Of a stretch of DNA of 64,000 bases, positions 1-7,597 are shown in pieces. Under the pieces are notes generated by a model. The model saw nothing but the letters and a program-made list of their open reading frames with translations, did not search any database and was not told the origin of the DNA. Origin of the DNA: Kitasatospora herbaricolor (lineage in GTDB: Bacteria; Actinomycetota; Actinomycetes; Streptomycetales; Streptomycetaceae). The stretch spans positions 2,170,001-2,234,000 of the forward strand of contig NZ_JAUSVA010000002.1 in the NCBI RefSeq assembly GCF_030813695.1. Reading direction: 5' to 3'. Numbering within the stretch: position 1 is the first letter of the stretch; each line of letters starts with the position of its first letter. Both the position numbers and the translations under genes were made by a program.

Positions 1-75
1 CTACTCACCCTGACCGGTCCCGTGCCCCGGGCGGCGGCGCGGCGGCGTCCGCGCAGGGGGAAGCGGGCCGGACGG

Positions 76-543
76 TCAGGCGCGCTCGTCCGCCCGCAGG
101 CGCCGGCTGACCTCGCCGAGGCCGTCGGCGAGGACGGTCAGCTGTTCCCGGCTGAGGACGTCGATGAGCAGCTCGCGCACCATCGCGAGGTGGCCGGGCG
201 CCGCGTTGCGGACGGCCTCCCGGCCCTGCTCGGTGAGGTCGGCGAAGATGCCGCGTACGTCGCTGGGGCAGGAGCGGCGGCTCACCAGCCCGGCCTTCTC
301 CAGCTGGGTGACCTGGTAGGTGAGGCCGCTCTTGGAGGTGATCAGCCGGTCCGCCAGCTCGGTCATCCGCAGGGACCCCTCGGGGGCGGCGGAGAGGTGG
401 ACCAGGATCTCGTACTGGGTGTGGGAGAGCCCTGAGTCGTCCTTGAGCTGCCGCTCCAGGCGCCGGTTGAGGAGGTTGCTGGCGGCCACGAAGCCCCGCC
501 AAGCGGCCATCTCGTCCTGGTCCAGCCAGCGGGGTTCGTCCAT
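76..543 (-). CDS. MarR family transcriptional regulator
   Basis: A 155-residue winged-helix repressor of the MarR type. The recognition region reads LRMTELADRLITSKSGLTYQVTQLEKAGLV and is followed by the basic wing RRSCPSDVRG; the C-terminal helix provides dimerisation. An in-frame ATG lies 17 codons upstream at 594, but the start at 543 (MDEPRW) gives the usual family length and leaves the two palindromic operators outside the gene. It is divergent from the ring-opening dioxygenase at 672, so it most likely represses that gene and itself and is released by a phenolic ligand. The ligand is not predictable from sequence. Confidence 0.9.
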   Translation of the reverse strand: MDEPRWLDQDEMAAWRGFVAASNLLNRRLERQLKDDSGLSHTQYEILVHLSAAPEGSLRMTELADRLITSKSGLTYQVTQLEKAGLVSRRSCPSDVRGIFADLTEQGREAVRNAAPGHLAMVRELLIDVLSREQLTVLADGLGEVSRRLRADERA

Positions 544-563
544 GGGGGAATCGTACTCCCGTT

Positions 564-577
564 GTTCGAATTCGAAC
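564..577. promoter_or_regulatory. MarR operator, perfect 14-bp palindrome
   Basis: GTTCGAATTCGAAC is a perfect palindrome 20 bp upstream of the MarR start. It belongs to the same half-site family (GTTCRAA) as the palindrome at 603-616. AT-rich palindromes are rare in this GC-rich DNA, so two in one divergent spacer point to a dimer-binding operator pair. Confidence 0.75.
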
Positions 578-602
578 CAAGGTGTACTCTTCACGTGTCG
601 AG

Positions 603-616
603 GTTCAAATTTGAAC
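603..616. promoter_or_regulatory. MarR operator, second perfect 14-bp palindrome
   Basis: GTTCAAATTTGAAC is perfectly palindromic. Its centre lies 39 bp from that of the 564-577 site and about 62 bp upstream of the dioxygenase ATG, where a repressor would cover the dioxygenase promoter. Confidence 0.75.
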
Positions 617-671
617 TACCCTGTGGCGAAGCACCCCGAACCACCGGCGGAACCACCCGAGGAAGGCCCCG

Positions 672-1454
672 ATGAGCACCGCAGCCCCCGAGCGCATGCC
701 CGCCCTCTACCTCTCGCACGGCGCGCCGCCGCTCGCCGACGACCCGATCTGGCCGGGGCAGCTCGCCGCCTGGTCCGCCGGGCTGCCGCGCCCCAAGGCC
801 ATCCTGATGATCTCCGCCCACTGGGAGGAGGCCCCGCTCGCCCTCGGCGCCACCACCACCGTGCCGCTGGTCTACGACTTCTGGGGCTTCCCCGAGCACT
901 ACTATCGGGTGCAGTACGGCGCCCCGGGAGCGCCCGAACTCGCCGAGAGCGTGCGCAAGCTGCTGCGCGCCCCCGGCACACCTGTGCAGGACATTCCCGA
1001 CCGCGGGCTCGACCACGGCGCGTACGTCCCGCTGGTGGAGATGTTCCCCGAGGCCGACATCCCCGTCCTGCAGGTCTCGATGCCGACGCTCGACCCGCAG
1101 CGGCTGCTGGAGATCGGCCGCCGGCTCGCCCCGCTGCGCGACGAGGGCGTGCTGATCGTCGGCAGCGGCTTCTTCACCCACAACCTGCGCGCCATCAGCC
1201 CCGACGGCACGGTGCCGTCCGTGATGGCCGAGTTCGACGACTGGGGCCGGCGCGCCCTGGAGGCCCGTGACCTCGACGCCCTGCTCGACTTCGAGCGCAA
1301 GGCCCCGGCCGGGCGCCTCGCACACCCCCGCACCGAGCACTTCGCGCCGCTCTTCGTGACGCTGGGCGCCGGGGAGGCCGACCTCGCCACCCAGCGCAGC
1401 GTGATCGACGGCTTCTGGATGGGCCTCGCCAAGCGCTCCGTCCAGCTCGGCTGA
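672..1454 (+). CDS. DODA-type extradiol aromatic ring-opening dioxygenase
   Basis: A 260-residue class III extradiol dioxygenase of the 4,5-DOPA dioxygenase / YgiD group, expected to cleave catecholic rings with a non-heme metal. The N-terminal LYLSHGAPPL supplies the first metal histidine, ISAHWEE the second, and GLDHGAYVPL plus GSGFFTHNLR supply conserved active-site histidines. Length matches the family. The ATG is preceded by GAGGAAGGCC, a plausible ribosome site. The neighbouring MarR repressor suggests induction by an aromatic compound. The physiological substrate is unknown, and YgiD-like members often act on several catechols. Confidence 0.9.
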   Translation: MSTAAPERMPALYLSHGAPPLADDPIWPGQLAAWSAGLPRPKAILMISAHWEEAPLALGATTTVPLVYDFWGFPEHYYRVQYGAPGAPELAESVRKLLRAPGTPVQDIPDRGLDHGAYVPLVEMFPEADIPVLQVSMPTLDPQRLLEIGRRLAPLRDEGVLIVGSGFFTHNLRAISPDGTVPSVMAEFDDWGRRALEARDLDALLDFERKAPAGRLAHPRTEHFAPLFVTLGAGEADLATQRSVIDGFWMGLAKRSVQLG

Positions 1455-1493
1455 AGACCCCGGGCGCGCCTCACCCGCCGCTCCCCGCCCAGT

Positions 1494-1519
1494 CCCCCGC
1501 CGCACTGTTGCGGCGGGGG
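1494..1519 (+). terminator. Hairpin terminator after the dioxygenase
   Basis: Arms of 11 bp (CCCCCGCCGCA / TGCGGCGGGGG) with loop CTGT, about 40 bp beyond the dioxygenase stop. There is no U-tract, as is usual in high-GC actinomycetes. Confidence 0.7.
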
Positions 1520-1706
1520 CCGGCGGGCGACCCGGTCCAGGTCCTGCTCCGGTCGACCGGGCGGGCCGAACTCGACGGCCGCCCCCGGCTCACTTCGTGG
1601 AGCCGGCAGGCGGCCGTCGGCCGGACGGATTCCCCGACCGAGGATCAACACCGGGCCCGACGAGTCCGGCCGACGCTCCGCCGGGGCCGGCCGGGATCAG
1701 CCGGGA

Positions 1707-2078
1707 TCAGCCCCGCTCGGCCGCGCTGCGCTCGACGCAGAACTCGTTGCCCTCCGGGTCGGCCAGGGTCGCCCAGCCCAGGCCGTCCTCCCGCCGGTGG
1801 TCCGAGACCAGGACGGCGCCGAGGGCCAGCAGCCGCTCGACCTCCTCGTCACGGGTGCGGTCCTGCGGCTGGATGTCCAGATGGACCCGGTTCTTGACCG
1901 TCTTGGTGTCGGGCACGGTGACGAAGAGCAGCACCGCGCCCTCGGAGGCCACCAGGGCCTCGGGATCGCCGGGCTTGTCGTCCTCGTGCACCGAGGCACC
2001 CAGCACCTCCGCCCAGAAACTGCCGAGCCGGTAGGCGTCGGCGCAGTCGAAGGTCACGTGTCGCACAAGGGAAGCCAT
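1707..2078 (-). CDS. VOC family protein (glyoxalase-like)
   Basis: A 123-residue single vicinal-oxygen-chelate module. It begins VRHVTFDCADAYRLGSFWAEVLG and ends WATLADPEGNEFCVE, the usual opening and closing signatures of the glyoxalase-like clade, with NRVHLDI in the middle. An ATG three codons upstream (2087) is possible; MASLVRH was chosen as the usual family start. Function is unassigned: members range from antibiotic-binding proteins to metal enzymes. An 11-bp direct repeat (GCCGGGATCAG, twice) abuts the stop codon at about 1689-1710. Confidence 0.8.
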   Translation of the reverse strand: MASLVRHVTFDCADAYRLGSFWAEVLGASVHEDDKPGDPEALVASEGAVLLFVTVPDTKTVKNRVHLDIQPQDRTRDEEVERLLALGAVLVSDHRREDGLGWATLADPEGNEFCVERSAAERG

Positions 2079-2159
2079 GATCCCCACTATCCCCCGGCCG
2101 GGCCCGGCTGCCCATCGATTTTCCGGACCTTCACCGACCCCGGCCGCTCCGTCCCGGGA

Positions 2160-2750
2160 TCACCACCGGACCGGTACGCCGGCGGCCCAGCGCAGGTGCA
2201 GGTGACCGTCCCTGGGGAACGGCGGCACCACGGGCAGCACCCGCTCGAAGCCGTAGCCGGCCTTCTCGGCAACCCGGCAGGACGCGGTGTTGTCCACCTG
2301 GTGCATCAGCTCCAGGTACGCCAGCCCCTGGCCGGCGAAGGTCTCGAAGGCCCAGTCGGTCAGCACCTGCAGGGCCCTCGGGGCGACGCCCCGGCCACGG
2401 GCGTGCGCGGCCGTCCAGTACCCGACCTCGCCGGCGGGGCCCGCCGGTTCGGGGCGCTTCAGGACCACGTTGCCGGCCACCCGCCCGCCGCCCGGCGCCT
2501 CCTCCTCCACGACGGCGAAGCTCAGCCGGTCGCCGCGCTCCCAGCCCGCCCGCTGGACCTCCATCCAGCGGGCGGCCGCCCCGGCGTCCGGCACCCCCAG
2601 CCTGGTCCAGGCGCGGAGCACCGGATCGCGGTACGCCTCCACCAGCGCGTCCGCGTCCGCACCCGTCCACCTGCGGAGCAGCAGCGGCGGCCCGGACCCG
2701 GCGGCCCCCGCCCGGAGCACGACCTGCCCGGCGATCCCCCCTGTGGTCAT
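2160..2750 (-). CDS. GNAT family N-acetyltransferase (RimJ/RimL-like)
   Basis: A 196-residue GNAT fold. The acetyl-CoA pyrophosphate loop is visible as AHARGRGVAPRALQVLTDWAF, and the following strand LAYLELMHQVDNTASCRVAEKAGY is the typical motif B of the RimJ/RimL subgroup. It starts 6 bp after the truncated hemoglobin stop, so the two genes are almost certainly co-transcribed. The substrate is probably an amine on a small molecule or protein N-terminus and is not predictable. Confidence 0.85.
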   Translation of the reverse strand: MTTGGIAGQVVLRAGAAGSGPPLLLRRWTGADADALVEAYRDPVLRAWTRLGVPDAGAAARWMEVQRAGWERGDRLSFAVVEEEAPGGGRVAGNVVLKRPEPAGPAGEVGYWTAAHARGRGVAPRALQVLTDWAFETFAGQGLAYLELMHQVDNTASCRVAEKAGYGFERVLPVVPPFPRDGHLHLRWAAGVPVRW

Positions 2751-2756
2751 CGCCGT

Positions 2757-3230
2757 TCAGCTCCCGCCCTGCAGACCGTCCCAGCCCCAGCGCGGCGTGG
2801 GCCCGGGGTCGCCCAGGTCCTCGCCGACCGGTGCGGCCGAGACGTCGCGGGCGATCCTGGTGCCCCAGTCGAAGTACTCCAGCACCCGGCGGCGCAGCAG
2901 TTCGTCGTCCGGGAGCTCCTTGCGCACCGCGACGGTCATCAGCTCCATCCAGCGGACCCGCTGCTCCTCGGTGATGGCCAGGCCCAGGTGGGATCTCAAC
3001 AGCGCCTGATGGCCGCCGAGCCGGTCGGTGAAGTCGGCCGGTCCGCCGAAGATCTCGGCCAGCCAGACGGCGACGTGCTCGATGTGCGTGCGGGTGAAGT
3101 CGGCGAAGACGGGGGCGAGCAGCGGGTCGGCCAGCACGCCGTCGTAGAAGGTGTTGCTCAGGCGCCGGAGCGCCTCCAGCCCGCCGACGGCGTCGTACAG
3201 GCTCTCGCTCGGGTTCTGCTCCCCGGTCAT
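2757..3230 (-). CDS. glbO: Group II truncated hemoglobin
   Basis: A 157-residue truncated 2/2 globin. It begins SLYDAVGGLEALRRLSNTFYDGV (helix B with the B10 Tyr), continues FADFTRTHIEHVAVWLAEIFGGP, and has GGHQALLRSHLGLAIT, where the His beside LGLAIT is the expected proximal F8 ligand. The trailing WGWDGLQGG is common in actinobacterial GlbO. The family binds O2 and NO and can support peroxide chemistry. It is the first gene of a two-gene unit with the GNAT. Confidence 0.9.
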   Translation of the reverse strand: MTGEQNPSESLYDAVGGLEALRRLSNTFYDGVLADPLLAPVFADFTRTHIEHVAVWLAEIFGGPADFTDRLGGHQALLRSHLGLAITEEQRVRWMELMTVAVRKELPDDELLRRRVLEYFDWGTRIARDVSAAPVGEDLGDPGPTPRWGWDGLQGGS

Positions 3231-3351
3231 CGGACCCTCCCAAGGTCGGTGTCACCCCAGGATGCCCGGCCGCCGGCTTCGCGCCGGGCATGTTCGCGGT
3301 CGGCTCACCGAGTGGAAGGCGGTGATCCTCTTCGGGCGCTCCGGCCCTCCC

Positions 3352-3494
3352 GCGCCGCCGTGGCCGGGCGGCCGCCGTCGCACCGGCCTGGGCGGGCGGC
3401 TTGACCTTGTCACCGGCGGCAGGCGCCGCCGTGGCCGGGCGGCCGCCGTCGCACCGGCCTGGGCGGGCGGCTTGACCTTGTCACCGGCGGCAGG
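3352..3494. repeat. Perfect tandem duplication, 71-bp unit, two copies
   Basis: Positions 3352-3423 and 3423-3494 are identical with a period of 71 bp. The unit contains GGCGGCTTGACCTTGTCACC, which in the downstream copy forms the putative -35 and left operator half of the SDR-merR promoter. Sequence diverges right after the unit (GGCGCC versus GGGTTCC), so the upstream copy lacks the downstream promoter half. Confidence 0.95.
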
Positions 3495-3504
3495 GTTCCA
3501 AGCT
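3472..3504 (+). promoter_or_regulatory. Candidate MerR-type promoter of the SDR-merR operon
   Basis: TTGACC at 3472 resembles a -35 box. An imperfect dyad ACCTTGTC / GGCAGGGT (3475-3482 and 3489-3496) lies in the spacer region, where MerR dimers bind. The -10 is weak (around TCCAAG/CAAGCT, 19-21 bp downstream), so the start point is uncertain; it would give a very short leader before the ATG at 3511. Confidence 0.4.
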
Positions 3505-3510
3505 GCTGCC

Positions 3511-4344
3511 ATGACTACCGGCAACCGGCCCCCGGCCCCTTCCGCACCGCCCGTCGACACCTCCGCCCCCCTTGAGGAGCCAGGCTCCCCGCCCGCCGCG
3601 ACCGCGTCGCGCGTCGCCGTGGTCACCGGCGCCGGCAGCGGGATCGGCCGGGCCACCGCACAGGCCTTCGCCGCCCAGGGCGTACGCGTCCTCGCGGTCG
3701 GGCGCCGGCCCGGCCCGCTGGCGGGGACCGCGGCGGCGGCGCCGGACCGCATCCACCCCTTCGCGGCGGACGTCACCGGCGCCGGCGCACCCGAGGAGAT
3801 CGTCCGGGCCGCCCTGGACCGGTTCGGGCGCCTGGACGTCCTGGTGAACAACGCCGGCATCGTCCGCGGCGGCGGACTGGGCTCCTACACAAAGGAGTTG
3901 ATCGACGAGCAGGTGGCCACCAACCTCACCGCCCCCGTCCTGCTGACCCAGGCCGCGCTGCCCGCGCTGGTGTCGGCGGGCGGGGTGGTGGTGAACGTCA
4001 CCACCTCGGTCGGCCAGCGCGGCTGGCCGGGCAACGCGGTGTACCCGGCCACCAAGTCGGCCCTCGAACTGCTCACCCGCAGCTGGGCGGTGGAGCTGGC
4101 GCCGCGCGGCGTCCGGGTGGTCGCGGTGGCGCCGGGGGCGATCGCCACGCCCATCGCGGACCACTCCGGGTTCGGCCCGGAGCAGCAGGCGGCGCTCCGG
4201 CGCCGGCAGCTGGCCCACACCCCGCTCGGCCGGATCGGCCGGCCCGTCGAGGTGGCCTGGGCGATCACCCGACTCTCCTCCCCCCAGGCGTCGTTCGTCA
4301 CCGGAGTAGTCTTGCCGGTGGACGGCGGAGCCGTCGTGTCCTGA
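3511..4344 (+). CDS. SDR family NAD(P)-dependent oxidoreductase
   Basis: A 277-residue classical short-chain dehydrogenase. The Rossmann motif is VVTGAGSGIGRATAQ, followed by LVNNAGIV, catalytic Ser in NVTTSVGQRG, the YPATK motif (Tyr and Lys) and a C-terminal VTGVVLPVDGGAVVS. An unusually long proline/alanine-rich N-terminus (about 30 residues) precedes the fold, so translation could begin later than the ATG chosen. It is followed after 20 bp by a MerR regulator, a common pairing in Streptomyces in which the regulator controls the operon. Substrate unknown. Confidence 0.85.
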   Translation: MTTGNRPPAPSAPPVDTSAPLEEPGSPPAATASRVAVVTGAGSGIGRATAQAFAAQGVRVLAVGRRPGPLAGTAAAAPDRIHPFAADVTGAGAPEEIVRAALDRFGRLDVLVNNAGIVRGGGLGSYTKELIDEQVATNLTAPVLLTQAALPALVSAGGVVVNVTTSVGQRGWPGNAVYPATKSALELLTRSWAVELAPRGVRVVAVAPGAIATPIADHSGFGPEQQAALRRRQLAHTPLGRIGRPVEVAWAITRLSSPQASFVTGVVLPVDGGAVVS

Positions 4345-4364
4345 CGGGAAAGGAGTGCGGGCGC

Positions 4365-4805
4365 GTGCTGATCGGCGAACTCGCGCTGGCCACCGGCGCC
4401 TCGCCCCGCGCCCTGCGGCACTACGAGCAGGCCGGGCTGATCAGCTCGGAGCGGGCCCACAACGGCTACCGGGTGTACGGGGAGCGGACCGCCGTCCGGG
4501 TCGGCAACATCCGGCGCCTGCTCGCCGCCGGGCTCACCCTGGACGACGTCCGGGCCTTCCTGCCCTGCCTGGACGGTGACGTGACGGCCGGGCCACCGTC
4601 CGCCGGGGCCCTGCGGATCGCCCGGGAGCGGCTGGCCGTTCTCGAACGGCGGATCGCCGCCCGGAGCGAGGTCCGCGACCGGCTGGCGGCCGCCCTGGAC
4701 GAGGTCGGTGCGGGCCTCGCGCCCGCAGCGGCGCCCTCCGCGCCGGAGCGGAACAGGCCGGCACCGGCGGCCGGCACGGCGGCGACGGCGCGACCGTCCG
4801 GGTGA
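4365..4805 (+). CDS. MerR family transcriptional regulator
   Basis: 146 residues starting at GTG, 9 bp after AGGAG. The N-terminal winged helix reads MLIGELALATGASPRALRHYEQAGLI and then NGYRVYGERTAVRVGNIRRLLAAGLTLDDVRAF, the standard MerR signature; a coiled-coil helix follows (LAVLERRIAARSEVRDRLAAAL). The C-terminal 35 residues are low-complexity Ala/Pro with no ligand domain or metal cysteine pair. It probably autoregulates the upstream SDR operon. The inducer is unknown. Confidence 0.88.
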   Translation: MLIGELALATGASPRALRHYEQAGLISSERAHNGYRVYGERTAVRVGNIRRLLAAGLTLDDVRAFLPCLDGDVTAGPPSAGALRIARERLAVLERRIAARSEVRDRLAAALDEVGAGLAPAAAPSAPERNRPAPAAGTAATARPSG

Positions 4806-4807
4806 CG

Positions 4808-4827
4808 ACACCCCCGTTCGGGGGTGT
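4808..4827 (+). terminator. Hairpin terminator after merR
   Basis: Nine-bp arms (ACACCCCCG / CGGGGGTGT) around TT, directly behind the merR stop and before the acyl-CoA ligase, separating the two transcription units. Confidence 0.7.
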
Positions 4828-4860
4828 GCAGCGGGCAGGGCCGGTAGCAGAGTGAAGGGT

Positions 4861-6393
4861 ATGCAGACTCCACTCACCGTGATGGACTTCCTCGACCGGG
4901 CCGAGCTGGTCTACGGCGACCGGGTCGGGATCGTCGACGAGCCGCTGCAGCCGGCCCCGTCCTGGGGCGAGCTCAGCTACCGCAGAGTCGCCGAACTCGC
5001 CCGCGCACAGGCCGCCGGACTCGACCGCCTGGGCGTCGGCCCGGGCGAGCGGGTCGCGATCGTCTCGCACAACTCGGCGCGCCTGATGACCTCGATGTTC
5101 GGTGTCAGCGGCCACGGCCGGGTGCTGGTACCGGTCAACTTCCGGCTCCGCGCGGACGAGGTCTCCTACATCGTCGAGCAGAGCGGCGCCTCCGTCCTGC
5201 TGGTCGACCCCGAACTCGCCGAACCGCTGGCGGGCGTGAAGGCCCGGCACACCTTCGTGATCGGGGCGGAGAGCGACGCCCTGCTGTACGACTTCGACAA
5301 CGCGCCGAACCGGTACGAGATCGCCGAGTCCGACACCGCCACCATCAACTACACCAGCGGAACCACCGCCCGGCCCAAGGGCGTCCAGCTCACCCATCGC
5401 AACATCTGGCTCAACTCCGTGCTGATGGGCCTGCATTTCGGCGCCGGCGACCGCGACGTCTACCTGCACACGCTGCCGATGTTCCACGCCAACGGCTGGG
5501 GCCTGCCGTTCGCGCTGACCGGGCTGGGCGCGCAGCACATCGTGCTCCGCAAGGTGGACGGCGCGGAGATCCTGCGCCGGGTGGAGCGGCACGGGGTGAC
5601 CTTCCTGTGCGGCGCTCCCGCCGTGATCGCCATGGTGCTGGAGGCCGCCGCCGCATGGGACGGCCCGGTGCCCGGCCGTGACCGGGTGCGGATCATCGTG
5701 GCGGGGGCGCCGCCGCCCACCTCGGTGGTGCAGCGCATCGAGTCCGAACTCGGCTGGGAGTTCATGCAGATCTACGGACTCACCGAGACCTCCCCGCTGG
5801 CCACGGTCAACCGGGGCCGCGCCGAGTGGGACGGACTGCCCGCCGTCGAACGGGCCGAGAAGCTGGTCCAGGCCGGCGCCCCGGCGCTCGGCGGCCAGGT
5901 GCGGGTGGACGCCCAGGGCGAGGTGCTGATCCGCTCGAACACCGTGCTGGAGGGCTACTGGGAGCAGCCGGCCGAGACCGCCGAGGCGCTGAAGGACGGC
6001 TGGTTCCACACCGGCGACGGCGGCACCATGGCGGACGGCTACCTCACCATCTCCGACCGCAAGAAGGACGTCATCATCACCGGCGGGGAGAACGTCTCCT
6101 CGATCGAGGTCGAGGACTGCCTCTACGACCACCCGGCCGTCGCCGAGGTCGCGGTGATCGGCGTGCCGGACGAGAAGTGGGGCGAGACGGTCAAGGCCCT
6201 GGTGGTGCTCAAGCCGGGCGGGGCCACCGACGAGGCGGAGCTCATCGCGCACTGCAAGCAGCGGCTGGCCGGCTACAAGTCGCCCACCTCGGTGGAGTTC
6301 CGGGAGGCGCTGGCCCGGACCACCACCGGCAAGCTGCAGAAGTTCCGCCTGCGCGAGCCCTACTGGGAGGGGCGCGAGCGGGGGGTCAACTGA
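4861..6393 (+). CDS. Acyl-CoA synthetase (FadD-like AMP-forming ligase)
   Basis: A 510-residue ANL-superfamily enzyme that activates a carboxylic acid to its acyl-CoA via an acyl-adenylate. The P-loop is INYTSGTTARPKG, the adenine motif is YGLTETSP, the hinge/ATP motif is GWFHTGD followed by SDRKKDVIITGGENVSSIEVE, and the C-terminal catalytic lysine is in TTTGKLQKF. Size fits the medium/long-chain ligase group. The ATG at 4861 (MQTPLTVMDFLDRA) is the natural start. Its 3' end overlaps the convergent LuxR gene by 8 bp. It may feed acyl-CoAs to the beta-oxidation block 25 kb away, but there is no direct link. Confidence 0.9.
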   Translation: MQTPLTVMDFLDRAELVYGDRVGIVDEPLQPAPSWGELSYRRVAELARAQAAGLDRLGVGPGERVAIVSHNSARLMTSMFGVSGHGRVLVPVNFRLRADEVSYIVEQSGASVLLVDPELAEPLAGVKARHTFVIGAESDALLYDFDNAPNRYEIAESDTATINYTSGTTARPKGVQLTHRNIWLNSVLMGLHFGAGDRDVYLHTLPMFHANGWGLPFALTGLGAQHIVLRKVDGAEILRRVERHGVTFLCGAPAVIAMVLEAAAAWDGPVPGRDRVRIIVAGAPPPTSVVQRIESELGWEFMQIYGLTETSPLATVNRGRAEWDGLPAVERAEKLVQAGAPALGGQVRVDAQGEVLIRSNTVLEGYWEQPAETAEALKDGWFHTGDGGTMADGYLTISDRKKDVIITGGENVSSIEVEDCLYDHPAVAEVAVIGVPDEKWGETVKALVVLKPGGATDEAELIAHCKQRLAGYKSPTSVEFREALARTTTGKLQKFRLREPYWEGRERGVN

Positions 6394-6397
6394 CCCC
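6382..6397. terminator. Inverted repeat across the two convergent stop codons
   Basis: GGGGTCA-AC-TGACCCC spans the stop codons of both the acyl-CoA ligase (TGA, 6391-6393) and the LuxR regulator (6386-6388). It is short, so termination here is only possible, not assured. Confidence 0.35.
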
Positions 6398-7315
6398 GCC
6401 CGTCGGGCCGCTCCCACCGGGCGGCGCGGCGTCTCGGCCCAGCAGGCCGGACTCCCGCGCCGCCAGGGCGAGTTCCACCCGGTTGCGGACGCCCAGCTTG
6501 TGCATCGCGCCCTTCAGGTAACCCGTGACGGTGTTGCAGGTCAGCCCCAGCTCGGCGGCGATCTCCGGATTGGTCCGGCCGGTCGCCGCCCAGCGGAGCA
6601 CCTCGTGCTCGCGCCGGGTCAGCCCGGTGGGCGGCCGCCGGTCGGCCGCCGGGTGCCCGGCCGGCGGCCGGTGCGGCGCCGGGCCGCCCGGCCCGCCGGA
6701 CCGCGGACGTGGCCGGGCGGCGGACTGCCGGGCTGCCGGCCCGGTCCAGGCGGCGGCCCCGGCCAGCGCGCGGGTGGCGGTGGCGGCGAGTTCGGCGACC
6801 GCCCCGATCCGCACGTCGCCGAACGGGACGACGGCGCGCAACGCCGCGTACACCACGCAGTGCACCGCGCCGTCGTGGAGCAGCGGCACGGTCAGCATGG
6901 CGTACAGGTCCTCGGCGTCGACGGCGGCGTCGTGCTCGTGGGAGATGGTGGTGGCGGCCCGGTAGTCGGGCACCCAGGTGGGCGCGCGTTCGGCCAGAGC
7001 CCGGCCGCCGAGGCCGGTCCCGCTGGGGACGACCAGGTCGTGCAGCAGGCCGGCCCGGGTGCCGGACCAATGCCGCAGCACCATCCCGGCCGGGCCGCCG
7101 GCGGGCTCCGGAGCCGTCGCGGTGGCCGCGGTCGCCGCCCCCGGCGCCGGGCCGCCCCGGGGCCGGTCGGGGACCCCGACGAGGCCGACGTCCACACCGC
7201 AGTCCGCCACCACCCGCCGGGCGAGATCGGCCAGCACCGCCGATCTGACCAGCTCCGCGGCCCGGGCGTCGAGGCCGTCGGCCGCCCGGGCGGGGGTGTC
7301 CGCAGCCCTTGTCAT
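6386..7315 (-). CDS. LuxR family regulator with GAF domain
   Basis: 309 residues. An N-terminal GAF-like sensory domain (about 30-190; HDLVVPSGTGLGGRALAERAPTWVPDY, then YAMLTVPLLHDGAVHCVVYAALR) is followed by a Pro/Arg-rich linker and a C-terminal LuxR helix-turn-helix (LTRREHEVLRWAATGRTNPEIAAELGL ... VTGYLKGAMHKLGVRNRVEL). This architecture is common for actinobacterial regulators of aromatic or acyl-compound metabolism. There is no receiver phospho-acceptor domain, so control is probably by a ligand. It converges on the acyl-CoA ligase with overlapping 3' ends. Confidence 0.85.
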   Translation of the reverse strand: MTRAADTPARAADGLDARAAELVRSAVLADLARRVVADCGVDVGLVGVPDRPRGGPAPGAATAATATAPEPAGGPAGMVLRHWSGTRAGLLHDLVVPSGTGLGGRALAERAPTWVPDYRAATTISHEHDAAVDAEDLYAMLTVPLLHDGAVHCVVYAALRAVVPFGDVRIGAVAELAATATRALAGAAAWTGPAARQSAARPRPRSGGPGGPAPHRPPAGHPAADRRPPTGLTRREHEVLRWAATGRTNPEIAAELGLTCNTVTGYLKGAMHKLGVRNRVELALAARESGLLGRDAAPPGGSGPTGGVS

Positions 7316-7597
7316 CGCGCGATTCTCACACGCGCCGGGACGGCTGGCGAGACCTGTGCAGGGCCTGTTCCAGGCTGCCGGGCGCGGCGCCGGACAGGCC
7401 CGGCCGTGGCGGTCGGCCCCGGTCGGCCCCGGTCGGTCCTGTTCATCGCCGGTCGTCCCCCGCCGTCCCTGGTCCCCGTCGGCCTCCCGCCGTAGTCTGC
7501 GGCCGTAGCCTGTGCCACAGACCCGCGGCCCCCGGCCCGCGGACGCCGCCGGGCCGGCGGGTCGACCGCCCCGGCCCGAGACCAAGGGGAGACGATC

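Noticed and set aside
1-75. End of a gene entering from the left edge
   Set aside because: A CTA trinucleotide at 1-3 could be a minus-strand stop, but there is no sequence to test it and the stretch shows no coding similarity.
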